The notes below the pieces were generated by a model, which had not been told where the DNA came from, did not search any database, and was given only the letters and a program-made list of their open reading frames with translations. Shown here in pieces: positions 41,270-50,683 of a stretch of 64,000 nt of DNA; position 1 is the first letter of the stretch; the number at the start of each line of letters is the position of its first letter. The position numbers and the translations under genes are program-made. The stretch comes from Cepaea nemoralis. Lineage: Eukaryota; Mollusca; Gastropoda; Stylommatophora; Helicidae. The stretch is from the NCBI GenBank assembly GCA_014155875.1, contig JACEFZ010013232.1, positions 1 through 64,000 of the forward strand, in the 5' to 3' direction.

Positions 41270-43065
41270 CGTATGTAAGTCAATCTGCCAATAAGTCAGT
41301 CTATTAATAAGCCACTCTGTCAATGAGCCAATGTGTCAGTAAGTTAATCAATCAGTGAGCCAACATGTCAGTAAGTTAATCAATCAGTGAGCCAATATGT
41401 AAGTAAGTTAATCAATCAGTGAGCCAATATGTCAGTAAGTTAATCAATCAGTGAGCCAATATGTCAGAAAGTTAATCAATGAGTGAGCCAATATGTCAGT
41501 AAGTTAATCAATGAGTGAGCCAATATGTCAGTAAGTTAATCAATCAGTGAGCCAATATGTCAGTAAGTTAATCAATCAGTGAGCCAATATGTCAGTAAGT
41601 TAATCAATTAGTGAGCCAATATGTCAGTAAGTTAATCAATTAGTGAGCCAATATGTCAGTAAGTTAATCAATCAGTGAGCCAATATGTCAGTAAGTTAAT
41701 CAATCAGTGAGCCAATATGTCAGTAAGTTAATCAATTAATGAGCCAATATGTCAGTAAGTTAATCAATCAGTGAGTCAATATGTCAATAAGTTAATCAAT
41801 CAGTGAGCCAATATGTCAGTAAGTTAATCAGTCAGTGAGCCAATATGTCTGTAAGTTAATCAATCAATGAACCAATATGTCAATAAGTTAATCAATCAGT
41901 GAGCCAGTATGTCTGTAAGTTAATCAATCAGTGAGCCAATATGTCTGTAAGTTAATCAATCAGAGAGCCAATATGTCTGTAAGTTAATCAATCAAAGAGC
42001 CAATATGTCTGTAAGTTAATCAATCAATGAGCCAATATGTCTGTAAGTTAATCAATCAATGAGCCAATATGTCTGTAAGTTAATCAATCAATGAGCCAAT
42101 ATGTCAGTAAGTTAATCAATCAGTGAGCCAATGTGTCTGTAAGTTAATCAATCAATGAGCCAATATGTCTGTAAGTTAATCAATCAATGAGCCAATATGT
42201 CTGTAAGTTAATCAGTCAGTGAGCCAATATGTCTGTAAGTTAATCAGTCAGTGAGCCAATATGTCTGTAAGTTAATCAATCAGTGAGCCAATATGTCTGT
42301 AAGTTAATCAGTCAGTGAGCCAATATGTCTGTAAGTTAATCAGTCAGTGAGCCAATATGTCTGTAAGTTAATCAGTCAGTGAGCCAATATGTCAGTAAGT
42401 TAATCAATCAGTTAGCCAATATGTCTGTAAGTTAATCAATCAGTGAGCCAATATGTCTGTAAGTTAATCAGTCAGTGAGCCAATATGTCTGTAAGTTAAT
42501 CAGTCAGTGAGCCAATATGTCAGTAAGTTAATCAATCAGTGAGCCAATATGTCAGTAAGTTAATCAATCAGTGAGCCAATATGTCAGTAAGTTAATCAGT
42601 CAGTGAGCCAATATGTCAGTAAGTTAATCAATCAGTGAGCCAATATGTCAGTAAGTTAATCAATCAGTGAGCCAATATGTCTGTAAGTTAATCAGTCAGT
42701 GAGCCAATATGTCTGTAAGTTAATCAGTCAGTGAGCCAATATGTCAGTAAGTTAATCAATCAGTGAGCCAATATGTCTGTAAGTTAATCAATCAGTGAGC
42801 CAATATGTCTGTAAGTTAATCAGTCAGTGAGCCAATATGTCTGTAAGTTAATCAGTCAGTGAGCCAATATGTCAGTAAGTTAATCAATCAGTGAGCCAAT
42901 ATGTCAGTAAGTTAATCAATCAGTGAGCCAATATGCCAGTAAGTTAATCAGTCAGTGAGCCAATATGTCAGTAAGTTAATCAACACTATTGAGCCAATAT
43001 GTCTGTAAGTTAATCAATCAGTGAGCCAATATGTCAGTAAGTTAATCAATCAGTGAGCCTGCCTA
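41270..43065. repeat. 32-bp minisatellite, about 55 copies
   Basis: Unit CCAATATGTCAGTAAGTTAA plus TCAATCAGTGAG. Two positions toggle in blocks (CAGTAAG/CTGTAAG and TCAATCAGT/TCAGTCAGT), giving runs of higher-order pattern, for example alternating types at 42200-42960. The left end is more diverged. It fills the intron between exons 4 and 5, ending 47 bp from the exon 4 donor. Confidence 0.97.
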
Positions 43066-43112
43066 TCTATCCTCACTACTCGTGTGACCACGACACACCA
43101 ACTGGCACCTAC

Positions 43113-43195
43113 TCTTTGCTGGGTCTCACGCAAGCGTTTAGATTCAGCGAGCTGAATGTTGAGGAACTTGAGGTCCTTCTCCAGCCTGTGCTCGT
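43113..43195 (-). CDS. CFAP58-like gene, exon 4
   Basis: 83 bp: 2 nt completing an Asn codon with the last base of exon 3, then 27 codons, leaving in phase 0. Acceptor GTCCACAG before ACGAGC; donor AAAGA|GTAGGT. Peptide EHRLEKDLKFLNIQLAESKR then LRETQQR: coiled coil with the EKLEKEL-type charge pattern. Confidence 0.7.
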
Positions 43196-43234
43196 CTGTG
43201 GACATGAAGACAAAAACATATATGCAACATAGTA

Positions 43235-43305
43235 TAGTAATAATTTTAAAAAAGTTAGCTGCATATTATTTACAGGACGTAGTAGTCAACTTCCACGGAA
43301 GGCAG
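43235..43305 (-). mobile_element. SINE S1 3' end fragment
   Basis: AAAAAAGTTAGCTGCATATTATTTACAGGACGTAGTAGTCAAC-type block (read in pieces) matches the S1 tail-to-body junction. Confidence 0.5.
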
Positions 43306-43481
43306 GTGGTGGATGAAATTTCGAGGGCAGCCGACAGATATTGGTTGGTTATGGTCTCAAGTTTCACGACGGCAGGCAGAGGAGCTCTCTCGAGTCAATG
43401 GTTGCGGTCAAATGACCAGTACGGTTACTACCATAGAGGAAAGCAACGGCAAACTACCTCTTTAAAAGTGCCTAGTACATT

Positions 43482-43823
43482 ATGGTTCGCCTAAAGACTG
43501 ATAATCGTCGAATATCATGGACAGACAGAATAACCAATGACCAAGTACTACAGGAGACAAATGAAAATCGTAAATTGATTAGAGAAATTAGACGTAGACA
43601 GTCAATTTTTTTTGGACATGTTATGAGAAGAAATGGATTGGAGAACTTAGTGACAACTGGCAAGATCGAAGGGAACAGACCAAGAGGAAGACCGAGAGGA
43701 AAATACCCGGATGGCTTGGCCACATGGCATGGTCGAGACAGGAACACTGAGCTGATCCACGACGCTGGTGATCGAGTGAAATGGCGAGTCATGACAGCTC
43801 ACGCTTTCCTGCATGGCACATGA
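43482..43823 (+). pseudogene. LINE RT C-terminal fragment
   Basis: One open frame: RRISWTDRITNDQVLQ, RQSIFFGHVMRRNGLENLVT, RPRGRPRGKYPDGLATW, DRVKWRVMTAHAFLHGT. This is the widely shared C-terminal end of invertebrate LINE reverse transcriptases (WTDRITN... FGHVMRR... AYLHGT). The upstream RT is missing, so it is a 5'-truncated copy; the frame itself is uninterrupted. Confidence 0.75.
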
Positions 43824-43829
43824 TTGATT

Positions 43830-43925
43830 GAGTAGTCAACTCCAGTATTCTTTGACTGTTTGTGATTCCTGGGCAAGTTTACGTTCAGTAGTTTGCTATT
43901 GCTTTCTGAAACAGTAATCATATTA
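43830..43925 (-). mobile_element. SINE S1 fragment
   Basis: GTAGTCAACTCCAGTATTC, TGTTTGTGATTCCTGGGC, AAGTTTACGTTCAGTAGTTT and GCTATTGCTTTCTGAA match the body. No tRNA-like head. Confidence 0.65.
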
Positions 43926-44099
43926 TGGACAGATGTCGTAATGATAGTTTACGTGCCTCCGTCAGCACCACATTCCATACTGCATTTTTAAATCACTGCA
44001 AACAAAGGAATTCCGGGAGTGCCTGGAAAATCGCGTGACATCTGGGTGATTCCATAGTGGATGTAGGGGCGCTTTGATATACTGTGGAAGTTGGGGGTA

Positions 44100-44399
44100 G
44101 GGTCATTTGTGTGACGTAAAAACTCCATGCAGTAAAGAATCATATAAATTGAATGTGTTATCGATAACTTCCGGCTGAATGTGTGGTGGACTGCTAGACC
44201 GATCGATGGATGCAATAAACGTTTCTGGGCCTGGAGGGACCTCACTGTCGTCGGAGTGTACATCCATGTCGTTTGCTACTCGTCTTGTCTTGTGTATGTC
44301 CCATCTGTCTGCGCTCATCTTTGATGTATCTGGGAGCCAGTTTGCGAAGACAATGACATGCGTTTTTTGGGTACATCTTGCTGCAAACACACTTGTCAA
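44100..44399 (-). pseudogene. Possible Rep-like (CRESS DNA virus-type) C-terminal fragment
   Basis: One minus frame contains THVIVFANWLPDTSKMSADR followed by a Trp-Asp-Ile. A hydrophobic strand ending FAN, then a Pro-Asp pair, then Ser-x-DRW is a pattern I associate with the helicase C-motif/arginine-finger end of Rep proteins of circular single-stranded DNA viruses and their endogenous copies. No upstream P-loop or nuclease motifs are visible in any frame between 44400 and 44800, so at most a short degenerate piece remains. The frame closes at a stop after 98 codons. It could instead be an unrelated host or transposon fragment. Confidence 0.35.
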
Positions 44400-44825
44400 C
44401 CAACCACGAAGTTAATCCCGATAAACCAATTCTGAAAATCGACGATCCCATCAGATCTAGGTCAGTTCTAAAAATAAGTACGCGGTTTTTGTGCGGAGAA
44501 TTAAAAATGAAGCACCCCACATTCTAATGAGCCTATTATGTTCTCTCACAACCTTCTATATCCTTATGAAACTCGTCATCACCATTCGGAATGATGGACA
44601 ATCAGTCATATTAGAGCAACGTCATCGATATATGAAAAGTTAGAAAAGTCAATCAAGAAAAATATACCACGAAAGAACCCTCGACAGAATCCCACTTACC
44701 CAGTAATCAGCACACCGGAAGTAACAGAGGGAGCGCTTTTATCCTTTTGGTTACCTCGACTTATATAAAACCGTCGAATTGTCAGGCCAAATCCTAATAA
44801 CACTATTTCAGCTACTTACTTTTAT

Positions 44826-45010
44826 CCAGCTCCATGGCGATGAGTTACGGACGCAGTTCGTAAATCCGCATATCCGCGTTCGAAACACGGCTGCGGGCTA
44901 TTTGGCAGCAGACCGCCTTGTGTTGGTGTTTTACGAAATGGTGTGGGGACCAGTCGTTCAGAAAGCAATGGCAAACTACTGAACGTAAACTTGCCAAGAG
45001 ATCACAACAG
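44826..45010 (+). mobile_element. SINE S1 copy, plus strand, with tRNA-like head
   Basis: tRNA-like head with A-box-like ATGGCGATGAGTTACGGACG and B-box-like GCGTTCGAAACACGG, then the body TTTGGCAGCAGACCGC, AAATGGTGTGGGGACCAGTC and CAATGGCAAACTACTGAACG, ending near CAACAGCTTAATAATA. This is the best view of the family in sense orientation. Confidence 0.75.
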
Positions 45011-45848
45011 CTTAATAATACAATCACAACTTAATAATACAATCACATCTTAATAATACAATCACAATAACTTATTCTCAATACAGATCACCAAACAATA
45101 ATATTATCTGACACACTTACTGTTACTAAGTTCAATTCCTAATAATACTGAATCGCTTACTATTACTACAGGTCAAATTCTAAAAACACCGAATATCTTA
45201 CTCTTGATACAGATCAAATCCTAATAATACTGCCTGAGTCACTCTTACTACAGATCAAATTCTAATAATAAAATCTGAATAACTCACAATAACTACAGAT
45301 CATATCCTAATAATACTATTTTAGTCACGTGCTACAGGTCAAATCCTAGTTATATTGTCTGTGTCACTTACTCTCACTACAGAATAGATCCTAATAATAT
45401 TATATGAGCAAATCTCACTACAGAACAAATTCTAATAATATTGTCTGTGTCACTTACTCTCACTACAGAACAAATCCTAATAATATTGTCTGTGTCACTT
45501 ACTCTCACTACAGAACAAATTCTAATAATATTGTCTGTGTCACTTACTCTCACTACAGAACAAATCCTAATAATATTGTGTGTCACTTACTCTCACTACA
45601 GAACAAATCCTAATAATATTGTCTGTGCCACTTACTCTCACTACAGTATAAATCCTAATAATACTATATGATTCACTTGCTACAAGTCAATTCCAAATAA
45701 CAGTGTATCACCAACTCTCACAACAGTACAAATTCTAATACTATTGTCTGTGTCACTTACTTTCACTACATGACAATTCCTAATTATACTACCATCCTAC
45801 CAGAATCACTTACTACAAGTCATACCACAATAACACTGAATCACTTAC
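45011..45848. repeat. 45-bp minisatellite carrying copies of the exon 3 donor junction
   Basis: Units of about 45 bp: AACAAATCCTAATAATATTG followed by TCTGTGTCACTTACTCTCACTACAG in pieces. Minus strand, each unit has CTGTAGTGAGAGTAAGTG, nearly the same as the exon 3 3' end and donor CTGTAGTAAGAGTAAGTG. At 45233-45250 the copy reads ACTCTTACTACAGAT exactly as at the exon. About 18 copies, very regular at 45400-45640. Confidence 0.9.
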
Positions 45849-45943
45849 TCTTACTACAGATGGCGATCTCTCGCTCCTTCTCCCCGTAAGACTTCACCAG
45901 GTTTTCGTGTTCGAACTTCAGTTTGCCTACGGTGGCTAGTGAT
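45849..45943 (-). CDS. CFAP58-like gene, exon 3
   Basis: 95 bp: 1 nt completing a Gly codon, 31 codons, then 1 nt. Acceptor ATTTGCAG before ATCACT; donor AAGA|GTAAGT. Peptide SLATVGKLKFEHENLVKSYG then EKEREIAICSK. Both entry and exit phases agree with exons 2 and 4. The 3' end of this exon, with its donor, is reiterated in the adjacent intronic minisatellite. Confidence 0.72.
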
Positions 45944-46019
45944 CTGCAAATGATTGATCATCGATGTGTTCCAGCGATTTCAAATGTCATCACTCATCTA
46001 CCTACCTACACAGAGAGTC

Positions 46020-46240
46020 ACCCAGCTGGGCACACACAGACAGACGAACACACCCATTCACGCACACTAATACACGCGAACAAATACAGGAGCACAAACA
46101 CACGCCAGCAAATAGATGCACACGCTGGCAAATACAAGAACTCAGAGGGACACACACACACACACACATACATACACATACACATACGTATACACATACG
46201 CATATGAAAATATGTATCACAGACAGACACACATGACATA
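46020..46240. repeat. Degenerate (CA)n-rich tract
   Basis: CACACA, CACATACA and CAAATACA repeats near 46035-46235. Cys/Val-rich frames across it are artefacts. Confidence 0.85.
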
Positions 46241-46915
46241 TTAGAGCTATAAGAGGTGTGCTTGCAAATGTCATGTTAGAGCTATTTAAAGTGAGGTAAC
46301 AAATGTCATATTTGCGTTATATGAGGCGAATCAACAAAAGTCATTTTATATCTATATGAGGTGATATAACTAACAAATGTCATTTGGGAGCAATGTGAAA
46401 TAATTTAACGAACGATCTTAGAGTTTTATGATACGATGTAACAAATGCCATGTTAGAGCTATAAGAGAGGACGTAAAATGTCATATTAGTGCTATATGAG
46501 GCGATGTAACAAATGTTATATTAGTGCTATATGAGGAGATGTAACAAATGTTATATTAGAACTATGTGATGCGATGTAACAAATGTCATGTTAGAGCTAT
46601 ATGATGCCATGTAACAAATGTCATGTTAGCGCTATATGAGGCAATATAACAAATGTCACGTTAAAGCTACTTTAGGCGATGTAACAAATTTCATTTTAAA
46701 GCTACATGATGCGATGTAAGAAATGTCATATTAGAGCTACATGATGCGATGTAACAAATGTCATGTTAGAGCTATATGATGTGATATAAAAATGTCATTT
46801 AACAGTTATATGAGGCGATGTAACGAATGTCATGTTAAAGCTACATGAAGCGATGTAAGAGATGTCATGCGAGAGCTACATGAGACGATGTAACGGGCTT
46901 TATTTTCGAGGTGTA
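46240..46915. repeat. 35-bp minisatellite, degenerate
   Basis: Units such as GAGCTATATGAGGCGATGTA followed by ACAAATGTCATGTTA repeat about 18 times, with variants AAGCTACATGATGCGATGTAAG. It lies between exons 2 and 3. Confidence 0.9.
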
Positions 46916-47024
46916 TGAGCTGAGCATTTGTTGTGATGGCCGACTTTTCTATGTGCAATTGATGCGCCAACTGATCCGGCACTGATCGTGCCGGACGCCA
47001 GCATCCTCCGTACAGACAACATAC

Positions 47025-47086
47025 CCGAGCTTTGCCTTTAGCCTCTCATTCTTGCGATGGCTGGTCACCAGTAGCTGTTGGAGGCC
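47025..47086 (-). CDS. CFAP58-like gene, exon 2
   Basis: 62 bp: 20 codons (GLQQLLVTSHRKNERLKAKL) plus 2 nt, which with the first base of exon 3 make a Gly codon. Acceptor CTCTCCACAG before GGCCTC; donor CTCGG|GTATGT. Short, so accepted mainly on splice signals and on phase agreement with both neighbours. Confidence 0.65.
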
Positions 47087-47214
47087 CTGTGGAGAGAGAA
47101 CCGTGAACTAATCACTTCGTAATTCCATTTGTGAATAAGTAAAACGATATACAAACTAAATAATAATATAAATTGCTATTGCTAAAGAAAAAGTAGGAGA
47201 GAGAAAGAAATACA

Positions 47215-47239
47215 GAGATAAAGAGAGAGGCAGCTAGAC

Positions 47240-47271
<32 letters not shown>

Positions 47272-47316
47272 GAAAGAGAGAGAAGAAAGAGAGACAGAGA
47301 GAGGGGAGAGTAAGGG

Positions 47317-47380
<64 letters not shown>

Positions 47381-47485
47381 AAACAGTAAGAGAGAGTAAA
47401 AAGAAAAGTACGAGAGTCAGAGAGAGAGAGAGAGAGAGTGTGTGAGAGAGAGAGAGAGAAAGAGAAAGAGAGAGCGAGAGAGTCA
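47215..47485. repeat. (GA)n microsatellite
   Basis: Long AGAGAG tracts with interruptions. Ser/Leu-rich minus frames here are artefacts. Confidence 0.95.
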
Positions 47486-47835
47486 CAGTGGGTCACAGCG
47501 AGAAAGGGGACGGGGTGGGGGGTGGGGGAGAAGAAGGATGTACGTATGCAACATTTGTAGGTGACAAATTGACTGAGGTCTTTGAATTAGCACGAACATT
47601 ACATTCCTTCACAGCCGATCAGTATTTGTCAATGCATTTCTCATATTAAATATTAAAAGGTAAGATTTACAAGAAGATTTTCACAAAGTGACCAAACAGA
47701 AGTGTTGGTCAAAACGCGTCGTTGGGAAAGAATTCAAGATATACTTAGATATACTAAAAAGATAATACATAAAAAAATAAAAAGTGAATAACTGTGTGTG
47801 TTAAACAGTGCGAAGCGAAAATGTCGGAAAAGCTT

Positions 47836-48058
47836 AAACTGATATATACTGGGAACAGCTTAACTTGATGTACAGTGGGAACAGCTTAACTTGATGTATA
47901 ATGGGAACAGCTTAACTTGATGTACAGTGGGAACAGCTTAACTTGGTGTATATTGGGAAACAATTTAACTTGATTATCGTAGGAATAATTCAACTTGATG
48001 CATAGTGGGAACAGCTTAACTAGATGTATAGTGGGAACAGCTTAACTTGATATACCCT
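47836..48058. repeat. 26-bp minisatellite
   Basis: GTGGGAACAGCTTAACTTGA plus TGTATA, about eight copies. Confidence 0.88.
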
Positions 48059-48060
48059 CT

Positions 48061-48140
48061 TAATGATATACCGTTCTTAAACATCCGGTGTGCTAATGCC
48101 GAGGTAGGTGGTTCAACCCCTACACCGGTCAGTTGGAATC
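48061..48140 (+). mobile_element. tRNA-like repeat, copy 1 (family S2)
   Basis: GTTCTTAAACATCCGG(T/C)GTG, CTAATGCCG, GGTGGTTCAACCCCTACACC: a B-box-like GGTTCAACCCC inside a conserved block shared with 49110-49188. Probably part of a second SINE family. Confidence 0.5.
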
Positions 48141-48154
48141 AGTTGTAAAGTATA

Positions 48155-48285
48155 CTCTCTCTCTCTCTGTCTTTCTCTCTATGTCTCTCTCGCCCCATCT
48201 CTTTGTATATCTCTCCGTCTCTCTCACGTCCATATATCTTCATTCATACATCGCATCAAAGCACACAAAAACAGAGCTACATGAC

Positions 48286-48333
<48 letters not shown>

Positions 48334-48365
48334 TGAGAGAGAGAGAGAGAGAGAGAGAAGATGAG
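48155..48365. repeat. (CT)n and (GA)n microsatellites
   Basis: CTCTCT runs at 48155-48225 and GAGAGA runs at 48290-48360, inverted to each other. Confidence 0.93.
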
Positions 48366-48374
48366 AGAGAATGT

Positions 48375-48625
48375 GTTGCCCATGTAGCATGATCCCACTC
48401 TTGGTCTGCCTAGGCTACTCAAGAGGAAAGGTAACACCAATACATCTGGAAGAAGGCAAGCTGCAGAAGCTGCCCGATCAGCAAAGTCCGCCTGTCCACC
48501 TGTCAAAGCTTGCACCCAAGACCAGGTGCTGACAATGTCTTTGGGGTTAGTCTGCCCGGCCATGACATTTAGTCTTTAGGTTGCATTTTCTCGCTCAAGG
48601 TTAAGGCTTGTACCTCCCAATTGCG
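48375..48625 (-). mobile_element. Dispersed retroposon fragment, inverted relative of 26275-26510
   Basis: Shares ordered blocks with the reverse complement of 26275-26510 (see that entry). A minus frame is open for about 65 codons across it, but its residues match nothing I recognise. Confidence 0.6.
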
Positions 48626-48774
48626 CTCCTGCGCCCCAAACCGTTGGCACAATGTGAGGTGTCGTGTTTGGTGAACGCAGCCCAACATTCGACGTTAACA
48701 GAGTAGGTAGCACTGTCTACTGTCATACTGTAGCTCAGTCATATCTGATAATACCAACAGAGATAATCACATAC

Positions 48775-48912
48775 CTCCTCTCTTAACCGCATATTTCGAA
48801 TCTGATATTCAAGATCAGCTATCGTTTTCTCGGACTGCTCCTTAGCTTCGACCAACCGCAACATCTTTCTGCTGGATACTTCCAGATTGGACTCTAGCTT
48901 TTTCAGTTGTTC
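48775..48912 (-). CDS. CFAP58-like gene, exon 1 of those visible
   Basis: 138 bp, 46 codons, phase 0 at both ends. Acceptor GATCCCCAG before GAACAA; donor GAGGAG|GTATGT. Because it has an acceptor, it is an internal exon; upstream exons must lie beyond 48912 but none was found to 64000. Peptide EQLKKLESNLEVSSRKMLRL, then VEAKEQSEKTIADLEYQIRN and MRLREE: strongly heptad-like coiled coil. Confidence 0.72.
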
Positions 48913-49109
48913 CTGGGGATCATTGTAAAGTATACTGACAGTTCCACAGGATACACAAATCACGAACAGCGCATACACTGTTACAACGTGGCACAGTTGT
49001 AAGCGACCACAGAACCAAACACCAACATATAAACAATGCATTCCCTTAGCCAATTAAACAAAGACGTCATACAAATTACATTGCACGGAGGTCAGCGTGT
49101 CTGCATGGA

Positions 49110-49435
49110 TAACAGCCCTCGTTCTTAAACATCCGGCGTGCTAATGCCGCGGTAGGTGGTTCAACCCCTACACCGGTCAGTTGGAGTCGGAGTGGGTTCG
49201 CCTGATGGCAAGGGTCACGATAATAAAAAAGCTAGTTGTATATCCTTTACTGGACGTAGCAGTCAACTCCAGCATATGTTGCTTGTTTTGTGATTCCTGG
49301 GCAATTTTACGTTCATTAGTTTGCCATTGCTTTCTGAACGACCAGCACTCATACCATTCTTTAGAAACCAACGAAGGCGATCTGCTTTCAAATCTCCGCA
49401 GTGTATGGACTACGACTGAGTTCAAAGCGAGCGAG
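49110..49435 (-). mobile_element. SINE S1 copy next to tRNA-like S2 repeat
   Basis: 49110-49188 is the second copy of the S2 tRNA-like block (on +). From 49215 the minus-strand S1 SINE follows: TTTTTTATTATC tail, TATATCCTTTACTGGACGTA, GCAGTCAACTCCAGC, TTTTACGTTCATTAGTTTGC, CTTTCTGAACGACCAGCAC and the head-proximal GGCGATCTGCTTTCAAATC block. Confidence 0.7.
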
Positions 49436-49861
49436 AGCAAAAAAACAAATACATTACATCATTTCTTGCTGGGCATATTTCTCTGCATCTCGTATTTCAG
49501 CCAAAGAATTATTCATTTATTCACTTTATATGATATATAACTCTGCAGTATGTACCTGACGAGATGCAGTGAAATATGCCAGACAAGAAAACAGGCTATA
49601 TATTGTTTATGGCTTCTGTGTTTAAGTAAACAAACACCAATGTCCTATGTGACACTTGGAGTTAGGTGACATGCAACGTGCAACAGTGAACTGACGAATC
49701 ATGTCATTTTAGACATTGATACAGAAGGTAAGCATTGCTTTCTTTCTTGACAGTGACCTACTGGTCGTGACCGCAGCCATTGTCGCTATAAAGAGATCAT
49801 CTGCTTGCTGTCGTGACACATGAGACCACAGCTAACAGTGTTAGCATTGTCGTCCTATGTG
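49436..49861. other. Unassigned sequence
   Basis: No gene, exon or known repeat recognised. A frame at 49181-49540 is generated by the SINE. Confidence 0.3.
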
Positions 49862-50062
49862 TCGAATTAACTTAGTTACATATCCTTTACAGGACTTGGC
49901 AGTCACCCCCAGCATTCTTTTCGTTGTTTGTGATTTCTTGACAAATTTACGTTCAATAGTTAACCTTTGCTTTCTGAACGACCGACACTCATACCTTTGT
50001 ATGGAAACCAATTCAAGTCGGCTTGCTTCCAAGTCGTCCTCAGCTGTGATTCTAACGCGGTT
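49862..50062 (-). mobile_element. SINE S1 copy
   Basis: TTACATATCCTTTACAGGAC, GCAGTCACCCCCAGCATTC, AATTTACGTTCAATAGTTAA, CTTTCTGAACGACCGACACT and CAAGTCGGCTTGCTTCC blocks in the family order. Confidence 0.7.
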
Positions 50063-50109
50063 TGAGGGATTGCGAATTGCATTGGCAACTCCTTCGCCAC
50101 AGAGTCGCC

Positions 50110-50175
50110 GCGTAGGCGCTGCAATAGCGTAGTGGTTAGCATGCTTGCCTGCCGGCCCAGTAGTAATGTGTTCAA
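50110..50175 (+). mobile_element. tRNA-like SINE head
   Basis: AATAGCGTAGTGGTTAGCAT resembles an A box and GTGTTCAAATGCC a B box, 35 bp apart. No complete tRNA fold, so it is a SINE-type promoter, not a tRNA gene. Confidence 0.45.
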
Positions 50176-50394
50176 ATGCCCCTCAAGGCGTTTTTTCATT
50201 GCAATGATCTCCCAAATCGACCCAACTAACATTGGTTGTTTACATACTTAATAAATTGTAAGGTGGTCGGAATAAAACTAAATATATCGCCAACGCCCAC
50301 AGGTCATTGAGTCCACCACAAAGCGTCGCTGCCCTGTCATGTTTATGCCATCAACAAACTAACATTCACACTTGATCCTGTGATCATCGTAACC

Positions 50395-50460
50395 ATGCCC
50401 ATCATTATTACTATCATCATTGTCATCATTATTATTACCATCCCTGCCATCATCATCACA
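50395..50460. repeat. (ATC/ATT)n triplet tract
   Basis: Short CATCATT-type runs. Confidence 0.75.
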
Positions 50461-50683
50461 CTTAGGGCTGCTCTCTCGAATGCCAGGAACCCTAGGAGGA
50501 CACTCCTAAGTGTCAGGAACTCGAAGAGGACACTCCCAAGTGCCAAGAATCTTAGGACGGCACTCCAACGCGTCAAAAAACTTAGGAATATTATCTCAAG
50601 TGTAAGAAACCTTAGGGCGATACTCTCCCGAGTGTTAGAAACCTTAAGGCGACACTCTCCAGTGCCAGATACTTTAAGGTGAC
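50461..50683. repeat. 30-bp minisatellite, left half, split by element C
   Basis: Units such as AACCTTAGGACGACACTCCC plus AAGTGCCAGG, about seven copies. It resumes at 60144 after element C, with GTGAC duplicated. Confidence 0.88.

Noticed and set aside
41270..43065. CRISPR-like regular 32-bp repeats
   Set aside because: There are no unique spacers; units follow each other head to tail, no cas genes exist, and the context is a eukaryotic intron.
50110..50175. A real tRNA gene
   Set aside because: A- and B-box-like motifs are present, but no cloverleaf with paired acceptor stem can be made; fits a SINE head.
49177..50232. Upstream exons of the coiled-coil gene
   Set aside because: The minus frames here are encoded by SINE copies, with Trp/Cys-rich non-helical residues and no matching phases.
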